A DNA stretch of 64,000 nucleotides from Hungatella sp. UBA7603 (GCA_002478865.1 DLJZ01000006.1:1-64000), one strand, 5' to 3'. Shown: positions 52,685-62,079, numbered from the stretch's first letter. Notes: generated by a model not told the origin, from the letters alone. Made by a program: numbers and translations.

Positions 52685-54847
52685 TTATTTTCCTTTTTTC
52701 TTTTCCCACATTGCCCATAAAGTACCGGCAACACAGATTGAGGAATAGCATCCGGTGATTACACCGAAAAGCATTGGCAGAGAGAATTCAATAATGGATT
52801 CAATCTGGAAGTACATAGATGCAACCATGATAACCACAACACAGATCGCTGTTGCCATAGATGTATTAATGGATCTGCCAAGAGTCTGGCTAGTACTTAC
52901 GTTAACTAGATCCACAACGGACATCTTACTGTCATTGTTTTTGTTTTCACGAATTCGGTCATAAATAACAATGGTATCGTTAATGGAATATCCGATAATC
53001 GTTAGTACCACCGCAACAAAGGCATCGTTTAACGGAATTCCAAATAATACAAATGCGAAGAACACCACTAACGTATCGTGGAACAAGGAAATCATAGCCG
53101 TAATACCTGCGGGCAGACCTGATATCGCAGAGAATCTTACCCATACATAAACAATAATGAATAACAACGCAAGTCCAATAGCAAGTCCAGCATTTCTTAA
53201 TGCTTTTGCACCAATGTAAGGCTCAACAACGTATGTTTCTGATAGCTTTGCATCTGCCTTATCGGAGGTGCTGTTGATGGCATCTGTGATGGATTTTTGT
53301 TCATCTGGAGACATGCCTGCGTTACCTGCAAAGGTAATGGAAAGTCTCTTCAGTCCAGTCATGTTATCCTCTTTAATCTGAACGGTAACCGGTCTGTTTG
53401 TCTGTTTCTCTACTGCTGCCTGAATCTTTTCGGTATCTGCTTCATTGGATACGGAATAGCTTAATACTGCACCACCGGTGAACTGAGTATCAAGTTTTAC
53501 CCCTTTTGTAAAGCATCCTACGATACCAGCGATGATGATAACACCGGAAATAATTGCAAATATATATTTCTTCTCGTAGAACGGAATGGTCTTAATATCC
53601 TTTCTCACACGGAAGAATTTTATATCATTAAATTTCTTGTTTTCGATGAAGGATAAAAGAAGCTTTTTAGAAACTGTAATACCTACGAAAAGGTTAACGA
53701 TCATACCGATCATAAGGGTATAACCAAAACTTAACATGGTACCAGAACCTAAAGCCATCAGGATTGCTGCAATAATTGCGGCTGTTACATTACCATCAAA
53801 TACAGATGAGAATGCATTCTTATATCCATAAGTAACTGCGCTTTTGATGGAAGCGCCTTTTTTCAACTCATCAGAAATACGTTCTGATGTAATAATATTG
53901 GTATCCACCGTCATACCAAGGGTCAGGATGATACCCGCAATACCTGGAAGAGTCAGTGTATACTGAGGAATGGAGATCGCAAGCATCTGTATAATCATCT
54001 GCATGAATAGGGTAATGCAGGCAGTTAAACCTGGAAGTTTGTAGAACCCGATCATAAATACACAAATGATAAAGAATGCAGCCATTCCTGCATAAACCAT
54101 AATATTTAACGCATTGTTACCAAGAGCAGGGCTGATGGTAGAGAAGTTGGAGGTAGCAAGGGAAAACGGAAGTGCACCTGCATTGATTTTCTCAGCTAGG
54201 CTCTTTGCTTCGTTGTAGTCCTTCATACCTGTGATTACAGCCTGTCCACCAGATATCTTCGTCTGTACGGTTGGGCTTGAAATAAGATCATTATCCATGA
54301 AAATGCTCATACGTTTTCCGATGAGATTTCCAGTTGCTTCTTCAAAAAGCTTTGCACCTTCCGCATCAAAGCTAAGAGAAACCTCTTCTGCTTTTATGCC
54401 GTTGTTTGAGGTGGTTACTGGAGCTGCAGTTTTAACATTCTTACCCTGTATTAAAACTTTGCCGTCTGGATCACGGAATGTAAGCTCTGCCATCTCGCCA
54501 AGCTCTGCAATGGCATCTTCTGGATTAAAGTTTGTCTCTCCTGATTTCCATGGGAACTGAACGATGATATAACCAGCATTTTTATCAACCGTAACTTCAC
54601 GGTCTGAGATATTCTGGTTGTCCATACGGGTTTCAATAATCTCTCTGGCTGTCTGGAGCTCTGCTTCCGTAGGCTTTCTGTTTAAATCCTGAGGCTCAAA
54701 GATAGCCTCCACACCGCCTCGGATATCAATGCCATAACGCATGTCAAAGACACCCTTTACATCGCTTCCAAGACCAAACACTGCAATTGCGCAGAGGGCT
54801 GCTAAAGCAACCAAAATCCCAGCAAGCATTTTCTTTCCTGGTTTCAT
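52685..54847 (-). CDS. secDF: Fused protein translocase subunit SecDF
   Basis: Single polypeptide (720 residues) joining SecD and SecF, twelve membrane segments in two six-segment halves. SecD motifs YGIDIRGG near 38, GMTVDTNIITSERI near 310; SecF motifs FTGGAVLSYSV near 455 and GYSINDTIVIYDRIREN near 640. It uses the proton gradient to help late steps of Sec export. Fused SecDF is common in Gram-positives. Follows a small unknown membrane gene by 21 bases and is probably co-transcribed. Confidence 0.95.
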   Translation of the reverse strand: MKPGKKMLAGILVALAALCAIAVFGLGSDVKGVFDMRYGIDIRGGVEAIFEPQDLNRKPTEAELQTAREIIETRMDNQNISDREVTVDKNAGYIIVQFPWKSGETNFNPEDAIAELGEMAELTFRDPDGKVLIQGKNVKTAAPVTTSNNGIKAEEVSLSFDAEGAKLFEEATGNLIGKRMSIFMDNDLISSPTVQTKISGGQAVITGMKDYNEAKSLAEKINAGALPFSLATSNFSTISPALGNNALNIMVYAGMAAFFIICVFMIGFYKLPGLTACITLFMQMIIQMLAISIPQYTLTLPGIAGIILTLGMTVDTNIITSERISDELKKGASIKSAVTYGYKNAFSSVFDGNVTAAIIAAILMALGSGTMLSFGYTLMIGMIVNLFVGITVSKKLLLSFIENKKFNDIKFFRVRKDIKTIPFYEKKYIFAIISGVIIIAGIVGCFTKGVKLDTQFTGGAVLSYSVSNEADTEKIQAAVEKQTNRPVTVQIKEDNMTGLKRLSITFAGNAGMSPDEQKSITDAINSTSDKADAKLSETYVVEPYIGAKALRNAGLAIGLALLFIIVYVWVRFSAISGLPAGITAMISLFHDTLVVFFAFVLFGIPLNDAFVAVVLTIIGYSINDTIVIYDRIRENKNNDSKMSVVDLVNVSTSQTLGRSINTSMATAICVVVIMVASMYFQIESIIEFSLPMLFGVITGCYSSICVAGTLWAMWEKKKGK

Positions 54848-54868
54848 ATCGTATCCTCTTTTCTACTA

Positions 54869-55309
54869 TTAGTTTTGACACAATGGATAAACGAATTTTA
54901 TGTTTCCCTTTTCTCCATCTGAATCGTGGATAAAGCGCATCAGAAACATTCTCTCAATATAACTGTCCTGTAGTAAAACAAGGATAACGGCCCACAGGAT
55001 CAGGGAAATCAATAGAAGCTCTGATTTCATAATTAGATATTTCATCGGCATAACTCCAAAAGAAGTCCTGCCAATGGAGTTATTGATCATCTCTCCACTT
55101 GCTTCTTCGTCAAAACCAGTATACTCGACGATGCCTCTTACGCCCTTTTGGCCAGATCCTCTCTCAGACACCATCTTTTTTAAAGGATGGGGTGGCTTTC
55201 GGCTAATGTCGATATTAAAAATATTAAATTCTGACAGCAGCAATGTTAAGCAGAATAAATATGCCAATACTCTGCGGATAACACTGCCGTTTGTGGCCTT
55301 GTTGCTCAT
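54869..55309 (-). CDS. Unknown membrane protein upstream of secDF
   Basis: A 146-residue protein with a hydrophobic N-terminal segment (14-33), a basic middle region of about 50 residues that should lie outside, and a second hydrophobic segment (about 93-113). No family recognised. AGGAGGGGG precedes the ATG at 55309. Close spacing to secDF suggests joint transcription. Confidence 0.68.
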   Translation of the reverse strand: MSNKATNGSVIRRVLAYLFCLTLLLSEFNIFNIDISRKPPHPLKKMVSERGSGQKGVRGIVEYTGFDEEASGEMINNSIGRTSFGVMPMKYLIMKSELLLISLILWAVILVLLQDSYIERMFLMRFIHDSDGEKGNIKFVYPLCQN

Positions 55310-55408
55310 AGATCCCCCTCCTGCAATATTCACACAAATCTATTACTTTTCTGAATATAAACACCAAAAAGCATTGTACTACAAATAGTCTTGAAATACA
55401 ACCTTTGC

Positions 55409-55969
55409 TTAAACCCTAGAACGGATTAATTTACTAAGAATTATTTCCAATTTCCCCTTCTCCTCTTCCGTTAGAACAGAGAAAAACCGATCTCCTGCAT
55501 TCTTATCCTTCGGAAGCTGCAAAAGAACTGCTTGTTCCCCTTTCTGGGTCAAATGAATGGTTCTTTCTTTCTCCTTTGAATCTTTGATGGATATCTCTCC
55601 TTTATCTTCCAGCTTATCCAACACTTTTTTTAATTCCTCTTTTTCAAGACCTGAATATTCCTTTAATTCCTTTGAGGTGATACCATTTTTTTCAACCAAT
55701 ATATTTAATATGTAACTTCGAATCAATTTCCCGCTATCTTTTCCTTCCGCCTTTTTAGACAGAGTTTCCATTCCCTTCTGATATAGAAGAGATAATTTTA
55801 ATTCAGACTGAAGTTTCTTTAACGCTTCTTTTTCAGAATCTCCCAGGACCTTAACTTTTTCACTCATTGATTTGGCAAGTGTCTTCCCTTTTCCGCAATG
55901 AGGATCCTTTAGAGAACAATGTCGTTTGCAATAAGGGCAGTGTTCCTGTTCTAACTGTTCTTTTTTCAT
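55409..55969 (-). CDS. MarR-like winged-helix regulator with N-terminal Cys motif
   Basis: N-terminal CPYCKRHCSLKDPHC (Cys 11, 14, 18, 25) is a probable zinc site. A charged helix follows, then a winged-helix domain of MarR type (ILVEKNGITSKELKEYSGLE, VLDKLEDKGEISIKDS), ending in a helix. The start at 55969 is 7 bases after GGAGG. The 186-residue protein could be a sensor of metal or thiol stress. No partner gene is adjacent. Confidence 0.78.
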   Translation of the reverse strand: MKKEQLEQEHCPYCKRHCSLKDPHCGKGKTLAKSMSEKVKVLGDSEKEALKKLQSELKLSLLYQKGMETLSKKAEGKDSGKLIRSYILNILVEKNGITSKELKEYSGLEKEELKKVLDKLEDKGEISIKDSKEKERTIHLTQKGEQAVLLQLPKDKNAGDRFFSVLTEEEKGKLEIILSKLIRSRV

Positions 55970-56337
55970 GTGCATACCTCCGTGTCTCTTGTGTTATATA
56001 AGTCTTTTGTAATGTTTTTTTTAGTATCCATAATTTATCTTCTATCTACATAATCAAACTAAGGAAAACGTCAACGTAATTCTTCGTATAGTATCTATTA
56101 TATTTATCTGCGGGAAGAATATCAAGCAGATATTCTCTTTTAGATTAAGAATCAGCAAGTTTTTTCACAAATATTTCACTTCAATTAAGTTACACTTTTC
56201 CTATCATCTCTAGGTCAAGAGCCAGATCAAAAACTGGTATGTATGATTTTGCTGTAATTGGATATTTGAATAATACCAATGATTTATTATGATAGACATT
56301 AATGATAGCTGATACCGTACACCAAGGAGGGAACGAT
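55970..56337. other. Spacer between divergent regulator and ECF S-component genes
   Basis: AT-rich, no gene. It holds an inverted repeat AGAATAT/ATATTCT separated by 7 bases (56116-56136) and a -10-like TATAAC upstream of the MarR-like gene. No TPP, cobalamin or other vitamin riboswitch consensus was seen upstream of the ECF gene. Confidence 0.5.
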
Positions 56338-56877
56338 ATGAAACACATGGGAACTAAAAAAATTGTATACAGTGCCTTAATGGCATCGCTTATTGCCGTT
56401 GCTACCATGATAATACACATTCCATCAGCCTTTCATGGCTACATTCATCTGGGTGATGGGCTGGTTCTTATGAGCAGTATTCTTTTAGGACCTCTGGCAG
56501 GATCTGCCGCCGCTGGGGTTGGCTCCATGATGGCTGATCTTTTATCTGGTTATGCCTTTTACGCTCCAGTCACATTAATTGTTAAGGCGTTGGCTGCTAT
56601 GGGCGCTGGATTACTCTACAAAAAGCTTACTAGCAAAAGCGGCTCCATCACCTTCCGGTTGTTTCCTTTTCTAAGCGCCGGAATGATATGCAGCGGAATT
56701 GTCACAGGAGGATATTTCTTATTTGAATTAGTTGTCTATGGAAAATCTGCCGCACTTTTAAACATTCCTCCAAACCTGGTACAAAACGTATTTAGCCTCA
56801 TCACGGCGGGCACTCTGCTTCCATTTCTCCTTAGCAGAAAAGAGTTTAAGGACCTTTCCTTTCAAAAAAAGAAATAA
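56338..56877 (+). CDS. ECF transporter S component
   Basis: Small (179 residues) membrane protein with about six hydrophobic segments and the S-component signatures IVYSALMASLIAVATM, GYIHLGDGLVLMSSILLGP and AGSAAAGVGSMMADLL. It gives substrate specificity (usually a vitamin) to an ECF transporter whose ATPases and T component are elsewhere. The start at 56338 is 7 bases after AGGAGG. The vitamin cannot be read from sequence and there is no riboswitch to guide the call. Confidence 0.87.
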   Translation: MKHMGTKKIVYSALMASLIAVATMIIHIPSAFHGYIHLGDGLVLMSSILLGPLAGSAAAGVGSMMADLLSGYAFYAPVTLIVKALAAMGAGLLYKKLTSKSGSITFRLFPFLSAGMICSGIVTGGYFLFELVVYGKSAALLNIPPNLVQNVFSLITAGTLLPFLLSRKEFKDLSFQKKK

Positions 56878-57006
56878 TAGAGAGCCTGAGGTAGGTTATA
56901 AATATCTTGACAGGGAGAAACAAAGTGCATATAATGCAAATGATTTAGGTTTAAATTTTAAATGAATTAAGATCGTCATGAAATATACTGATAAAGGACA
57001 TATAAT

Positions 57007-58161
57007 ATGATGCAGCAAGAATTTCCCATGGATAATGACACGTGGAATAATACAGTACAGATATGGAACAAGATAAAACTGTACTTCACAAGTAACTTGA
57101 TATTCTCCATTTCCCTGTTTGCCGCAATTGTTTCTTCTTTCTTTCAATTACCAAGGTGGGAATATATTGATTTTAAGGTTATCATCTGTTTGTTTGAATT
57201 AATGATCGTGGTTGATGCCTTTGATAAATATAAATTTCTTCAGTATATTGCGACTAAAGTATGTGAACGTTGTAAGACAGAACGTGGCCTTACCATGGCA
57301 CTTTGCTTGACTTCATTTCTTGTCTCTATGCTGTTAACAAACGACGTTACTCTACTGGCAATTGTTCCTATTTTAATCATCATCTCCAGAAAGAGCAGTT
57401 ATGACATCATTATTCCATGCGTTCTGGTAACCATAGCCGCTAATCTAGGAAGTAGCGTAACCCCTTTTGGAAATCCCCAAAATCTTTTTTTATTTTCTTT
57501 CTATAATATGAATACAAAAACATTCCTTTCCTATTCGTTACCCCTCTGCCTTCTTAGCATGGTTTTAATTTTCTTACTGGGTTTCATTGTCAAATCCAAT
57601 AAAATAGAGTTTGATATGGACCACGTAATGATTGAAGATATAAAAGGAATGGGTTTTTATATGTTCCTCTTAGTACTGGTCATATTAAGTGTATTTAATT
57701 TGATCCCTTATCTAGCCGTTTTTCCTATTATAATGTTAGCTACCTTTATAACGGATAAAAATCTATTAAGAAAAGCAAATTACCAACTGATTTTTACTTT
57801 TATTTTTATTTTCATAGCAATTGGAAATATCTCACATATTCCTCAATTAAATGATTATCTTTCCAACTTGGTTCATACACAAAAAGCGACTTATATCTAT
57901 TCTCTTTTATTAAGCCAGTTTATAAGTAACGTTCCAGCGACCATTGCAGTTGCCCCCTTTACCTCTCATGCACAAGCTTTGTATTATGGGGTAAATATCG
58001 GCGGTCTTGGAACACCAGTGGCTTCCCTTGCCAGTATCATAGCCTACTCTCTATATAGCAGCCAATACGGGGAAAACAAGAAGAAATTTCTATTTCACTT
58101 TACGATATTAAATTTCATCTGCCTCGCTCTAATGGGAACGGTAGGCTATCTGATGATTTAA
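57007..58161 (+). CDS. Ion-transporter superfamily permease (SLC13/ArsB type)
   Basis: About ten membrane segments and the diagnostic LLTNDVTLLAIVP and NLGSSVTPFGNPQNL loops, with a second ISNVPATIAVAPF half, as in the IT superfamily (ArsB, NhaD, citrate and dicarboxylate carriers). Length 384. Substrate unknown; an anion or sodium antiporter role is possible. AAAGGAC lies upstream of the ATG, so the start is less certain. Own terminator downstream. Confidence 0.82.
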   Translation: MMQQEFPMDNDTWNNTVQIWNKIKLYFTSNLIFSISLFAAIVSSFFQLPRWEYIDFKVIICLFELMIVVDAFDKYKFLQYIATKVCERCKTERGLTMALCLTSFLVSMLLTNDVTLLAIVPILIIISRKSSYDIIIPCVLVTIAANLGSSVTPFGNPQNLFLFSFYNMNTKTFLSYSLPLCLLSMVLIFLLGFIVKSNKIEFDMDHVMIEDIKGMGFYMFLLVLVILSVFNLIPYLAVFPIIMLATFITDKNLLRKANYQLIFTFIFIFIAIGNISHIPQLNDYLSNLVHTQKATYIYSLLLSQFISNVPATIAVAPFTSHAQALYYGVNIGGLGTPVASLASIIAYSLYSSQYGENKKKFLFHFTILNFICLALMGTVGYLMI

Positions 58162-58165
58162 GCTT

Positions 58166-58206
58166 AAAAAAGCAGCGGATTGGATTCATCAAGCCGCTGC
58201 TTTTTA
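58166..58206. terminator. Bidirectional terminator between permease and prenyl transferase genes
   Basis: AAAAAGCAGCGG...CCGCTGCTTTTT stem with T-runs on both strands; serves both convergent genes. Confidence 0.9.
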
Positions 58207-58223
58207 TATGGATATTATACTCA

Positions 58224-58847
58224 TTACCCCCCTAGAGTAACGTCCTGACTGGAATACCATTCTATTGCATCATAAACATGCTGAGGATTGAAGTCAGGCC
58301 AATAATCATCCACAATATATATGTCAGAATATACCGATTGTACTGGTAGAAAGCCGGAAAGTCTTCTACGACCTCCCCACCGAACCACCAAATCGATTCT
58401 TGAGACATCTGAGGATTTTAGCTGAGGGCCAATGGAACCATCATAAAGTCCCAAATCCCATTCCCAGCTATAATTCACAAGAAAATTTATCTTCATGCCG
58501 CCCCCACCAAACCTTGATCTGATGGTGTATGGCTTTAAGATCTCTGGAAACATAGCAGAGGACGTTTTTCCCAAAACAAGAAGTTCTGCATCTTCTTCGG
58601 ATAATCTCTCTACTGCTTTGATACAGGCATCTGAAAATGCCTCTCGTTGACTTGTGGGGCGTTTGGTGTTATCCGCCGTGAACCCGTAAAAAGTCATTTC
58701 TTTGATTCCTAAATCTTTACAAATATGATATAGCTCCATACCGGGCAGAATCCCGTTATCGTATCCAGCCTCTTTTATCATCCCCTGCTCCACCGCCCAG
58801 CGACGGTTTCCATCGGGTATGATACCAATGTGTTTTGGAATTCTCAT
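58224..58847 (-). CDS. Divergent undecaprenyl diphosphate synthase-family protein
   Basis: cis-prenyltransferase fold with IGIIPDGNRRWA in place of the usual IAIIMDGNGRWA, FYGFTADNTKRP for the LYAFSTENWKRP helix, and DLVVRWGGRRRLSGFLPVQS for the IPP-binding motif. The Asp, Arg and Ser/Phe of these motifs are kept, but the protein is only 207 residues and the central region is shortened. It may be a paralog making a different chain length or may be non-catalytic. AGGAGG precedes the ATG at 58847. Confidence 0.8.
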   Translation of the reverse strand: MRIPKHIGIIPDGNRRWAVEQGMIKEAGYDNGILPGMELYHICKDLGIKEMTFYGFTADNTKRPTSQREAFSDACIKAVERLSEEDAELLVLGKTSSAMFPEILKPYTIRSRFGGGGMKINFLVNYSWEWDLGLYDGSIGPQLKSSDVSRIDLVVRWGGRRRLSGFLPVQSVYSDIYIVDDYWPDFNPQHVYDAIEWYSSQDVTLGG

Positions 58848-59070
58848 TTTCTTCCTCCTTTTTCCATTTGGAAATATAAAGAGAGTATAGCCACTTTTTT
58901 TCAATTCCATAATGAAATTAGTAGGCTGAGAATGTGATTGCTTCAAATAAATAGCCTTGTATAAATCACGCTTATCTGCTTAGCAACAAAAAGCGTGATT
59001 TATACAAAGCGTTCTGTAAGAGAAAACCTAGAATTGATAAGATTCAATTTGAGATTCATGTAATAATTAT

Positions 59071-59211
59071 TTATTTTTTGAATTTCTTTAAATCTGTTGG
59101 CATCTTAGGCTGATGATATATGTACATACATCTGCTCTCTGCTGCCACTTCCAAAGATTTTCTTGCTAATTTCTCCATAAATTTTGCTGCACTGTTTGTT
59201 TTACTTTTCAT
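59071..59211 (-). CDS. agrD: AgrD-like cyclic peptide autoinducer precursor (locus 2)
   Basis: A 46-residue ORF below the usual annotation length. It has an amphipathic N-terminus (KSKTNSAAKFMEKLARKS), a core SRCMYIYHQPK with one Cys, and a charged tail MPTDLKKFKK, matching the layout of the locus 1 peptide: Cys, five residues, then QPK-[LM]-P. The ATG is preceded by GGGGGTAA. It is transcribed away from the regulator, kinase and AgrB genes at 59981-62661, which would process and sense it. Confidence 0.85.
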   Translation of the reverse strand: MKSKTNSAAKFMEKLARKSLEVAAESRCMYIYHQPKMPTDLKKFKK

Positions 59212-59246
59212 GATTTACCCCCATTGTTTTATAATAAGATGATTCC

Positions 59247-59307
59247 ATTATAGTATCGGATATTTGAAAATATGCTTAGATGTAAAAATTCCGATACTGC
59301 ATGTCAT
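59247..59307 (-). promoter_or_regulatory. LytTR-like site and promoter of the locus-2 agrD
   Basis: TATAAT (-10) at 59247-59252 without a clear -35; 28 bases upstream begins the 28-bp element (59280-59307): half sites TGACATGCA and TTACATCTA, 21 bases apart. ACATCTAAG matches 7 of 9 bases of the staphylococcal AgrA box ACAGTTAAG. A 9-bp inverted repeat AGTATCGGA/TCCGATACT spans the promoter. Confidence 0.6.
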
Positions 59308-59338
59308 TTTTCCCATATTATGGAATTAATTAGTAAGA

Positions 59339-59647
59339 CTAACTTCTTTTTTTCATCTCTTTCTTATCCTTTGAAAAGATTAGTAAAAGCAAGAGTGTCA
59401 AACATAGGAATATATTGATTAGATTAATTAAGGATACCAAATTCTCCACTAGAAATTCATTACTATAATCGAATCTCACTTCATTCCATTCTAAATAATT
59501 GGTAATGATAATCGTAATAATAAAATTTATATTATAGATTTTTCTATTTTTCTTAACTGAAAAATCTTTATTAAGTATGGTAACGAATAAATACATAATT
59601 AATATCAACATGCCAACAGCAAGAAACAAAAGTAAATATAGCTTCAA
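59339..59647 (-). CDS. Small membrane protein of unknown function between agrD and the regulator
   Basis: 102 residues, three hydrophobic segments (about 3-24, 40-52 and 70-92) and a basic tail. Start is TTG with GAGGTG 7 bases upstream. No family recognised. It lies just upstream of the agrD control region, on the same strand; a role in peptide handling is only positional guesswork. Confidence 0.55.
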   Translation of the reverse strand: MKLYLLLFLAVGMLILIMYLFVTILNKDFSVKKNRKIYNINFIITIIITNYLEWNEVRFDYSNEFLVENLVSLINLINIFLCLTLLLLLIFSKDKKEMKKRS

Positions 59648-59980
59648 ATAGTATCACCTCACTTCCATTTATATTAAACATAATTTATCATTCTGATTTA
59701 CAGAGCAATACGAAAATATAATATTTCCGTCTCAAAAAGCTTACCTCGTTGAAATCACGGTTCTGTACGTAATTTTCACTTAATGCAAATCTTTTTCTTT
59801 TTTTTCTTACAATTATCACTACAACTATACAAAAACTTCCATTTATACTGTATAATATATGTTGATTGTGACCATACGCCCCGAGAAAAAAAAAGGGGAA
59901 AAGCATACCGATTTTCAAAGCGCATCCCCCTGTTGCTTCATGAAAATACGAATCTAAATTTAAAATAAGGAAGTGAAAAT
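59648..59980. other. Spacer with promoter of the locus-2 regulator
   Basis: Contains TATAAT at 59851-59856 on the plus strand, about 125 bases before the regulator start, preceded by a TACAATTAT/TACAACTAT near-repeat 12 bases apart, and a CCCC/GGGG hairpin in the leader. No other gene supported. Confidence 0.45.
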
Positions 59981-60718
59981 ATGTTACGAGTCGCAATTTG
60001 TGATGATGATTTCCTGTTTACAGGTATGTTAGAAAAAACATTGAGGTTGGAAGCAGAATCAAGTGGTATTGAAATAGAAATTGATGTGTTTTTTGATGGT
60101 GTCATGCTGGAAAAATATATCCGCCAGGGAAACATATTTGACTTAATCTACCTGGATATCGAGATGTCCCAGCAAAATGGAATTGAAGCTGCACGCCATA
60201 TTAGAGAGACCGATAAATCCGTATTATTAATTTATATCTCCGGATATGAGCAGTATCTAAAGGAACTATTTGAAGTGGAGCCATTCCGGTTCCTGTCCAA
60301 ACCATTGGATCATTCTAAGTTTTCACAATATTTTCAAGAAGCCTATCTACGAATTAGTGAAAATAATGTTTATTATCAATTTAATTTTAACAAAGAAATA
60401 AAAAAAGTAGCTCTAAAAGATGTGATCTATTTTGAAAGTCGGAATCGGATCGTACATATTTATCTAAGAAATGGAGAAGAAGAATACTTCTACGGAAAGC
60501 TCAATGACGTAGAAAATGAACTGAAAGAAATTAATCAGCGTTATCTTCGTATCCATCAATCTTATTTGGTCAATTACGATTACGTGAGAAAAATGAACTT
60601 TTCCAATCTGATCATAGAAAACAACGGAACCCAGATTACACTCCAAATCAGCGAGGACCGGCAAAAGAAAATAAGAATGCAACTGTGCGATCTAGCAAGC
60701 AGAAAGGCAGGTGTATAA
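59981..60718 (+). CDS. AgrA-like LytTR response regulator (locus 2)
   Basis: Receiver (CDDD pocket, Asp59 in LIYLDIEMSQQNG, Lys in LSKPLD) plus C-terminal LytTR domain (VIYFESRNRIVHIYL, YLRIHQSYLVNYDYV). 245 residues. GGAAGTG precedes the ATG. Overlaps the kinase gene by 8 bases. Likely phosphorylated by it in response to the mature AgrD peptide and likely to act on the agrD promoter nearby. Confidence 0.92.
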   Translation: MLRVAICDDDFLFTGMLEKTLRLEAESSGIEIEIDVFFDGVMLEKYIRQGNIFDLIYLDIEMSQQNGIEAARHIRETDKSVLLIYISGYEQYLKELFEVEPFRFLSKPLDHSKFSQYFQEAYLRISENNVYYQFNFNKEIKKVALKDVIYFESRNRIVHIYLRNGEEEYFYGKLNDVENELKEINQRYLRIHQSYLVNYDYVRKMNFSNLIIENNGTQITLQISEDRQKKIRMQLCDLASRKAGV

Positions 60719-62003
60719 TGCTGTGAGCATACTTTCTGCCGCCATTGTAAGCCCCTTTCTTTCTCTTTTTTACATCCTTGTAATAAGAAAGTGTATCAAC
60801 GCATTTTTTATCCCTACGCCCTTTAAACTACCAAATTATCTGGTCTGGATTACCTACTTTTTCTTCCAGGTATACATTGGTATGGGGGAACCCCTTCCAC
60901 CGGTAATCACCTTACTGCTAAATATGTTCTTCGTATTTCTGGTTACCAGCATCTCTAATACAGAAAGCCTTAGAAAATGTGCTATATTTTCTTTTCTAAT
61001 TTGTGCAATCTGGATGTTGGTGGAGATCATCGTCCATATGATCTTATATATGCTTAACTTTAACGATAGATCAGGACTCTCTGGGACTATTATATCAAAA
61101 ATTGTAATGCTGGTGTTTGCAATCATTACAGGCAATTGTCTACAACTGAAAAGTATTACAGATATTTCCTTTCGTTACATGGCCTTCCTCTTTATCGTGC
61201 CCGCAGGAAGTATCTACATCATGCATAATATCTTCCTCATCTGCAATGAATCTGACGAAGAACTGGTATTTTCTTTTGTTTCTGGAATCATGCTTCTTTT
61301 TATTAATTATGTTATTTTTGAAGTATTTGAATCTCTGGCGCAAAACACAGAATACCAAAAAAAGACTATGCTTTATGAGCAGCAATTAGACCTATGCAAT
61401 CAACAGGCAAAGGAAAGAGAAGCTCAAAACGCTGAGGTAAGAATGCTTCGTCATGACATTAAGCAGCATCTAATTTGTTTACTTGGTATGGTAAATGCGG
61501 ATAAGAAACAAGAATCAATCAATTACTTAACATCCCTTCTTGATAATGGGACCTCCAAAAAGATATATGAAATCTCCCGAAGCGGCAACATCGTTGTGGA
61601 TTCTCTTGTGAATTACAAATGTTCCGTCGCACAAAAGGAGAACATCGAATTTAATGCAAATATTTTCATTCCTCCTATTCTTCCCTTCCAAAACGGCAAC
61701 CTTACCATTATTTTAGGGAACCTGTTGGAAAATGCTTTGGACGCATGCCGTCATGTGACTAGTGGAAAGAAAATGATCGGAATGCAAATGTCCTATCAAA
61801 AGGAAATCCTATCAATTGTTGTCTGGAATACATTTGAAGGCATTCTAGAACCAGACGGGGAAAGAAGCATTCAATCAAAGCACGGAATGGGAATGCTCTC
61901 AATTGAACAAGCCGTTACCACCTATAATGGAGAGCTAACCACTGAGACACAAGGTGACATCTTTAAAGCTGCGGTAATCTTATATGAAGATGAGGAAAAA
62001 TGA
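60711..62003 (+). CDS. AgrC-like GHKL sensor histidine kinase (locus 2)
   Basis: Six or seven membrane segments (to about 205), coiled-coil linker, His248 in MLRHDIKQH, N box LGNLLENALDAC and G box KHGMGMLSI. GTG start at 60711; a second GTG at 60723 is possible. Expected receptor for the locus-2 peptide. 430 residues, similar in layout to the locus 1 kinase. Confidence 0.9.
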   Translation: MYNAVSILSAAIVSPFLSLFYILVIRKCINAFFIPTPFKLPNYLVWITYFFFQVYIGMGEPLPPVITLLLNMFFVFLVTSISNTESLRKCAIFSFLICAIWMLVEIIVHMILYMLNFNDRSGLSGTIISKIVMLVFAIITGNCLQLKSITDISFRYMAFLFIVPAGSIYIMHNIFLICNESDEELVFSFVSGIMLLFINYVIFEVFESLAQNTEYQKKTMLYEQQLDLCNQQAKEREAQNAEVRMLRHDIKQHLICLLGMVNADKKQESINYLTSLLDNGTSKKIYEISRSGNIVVDSLVNYKCSVAQKENIEFNANIFIPPILPFQNGNLTIILGNLLENALDACRHVTSGKKMIGMQMSYQKEILSIVVWNTFEGILEPDGERSIQSKHGMGMLSIEQAVTTYNGELTTETQGDIFKAAVILYEDEEK

Positions 62004-62079
62004 CGTTCTATTCCATCTTTCTCACACAATAAGCATAACATTGATTTGATGTAATAAGATATTGACAGGAGGATTACAA

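Noticed and set aside
59688..59996. 102-codon minus-strand ORF
   Set aside because: Antisense to the promoter and start of the regulator gene, no ribosome binding site, and built mostly of reverse-complemented leader sequence.
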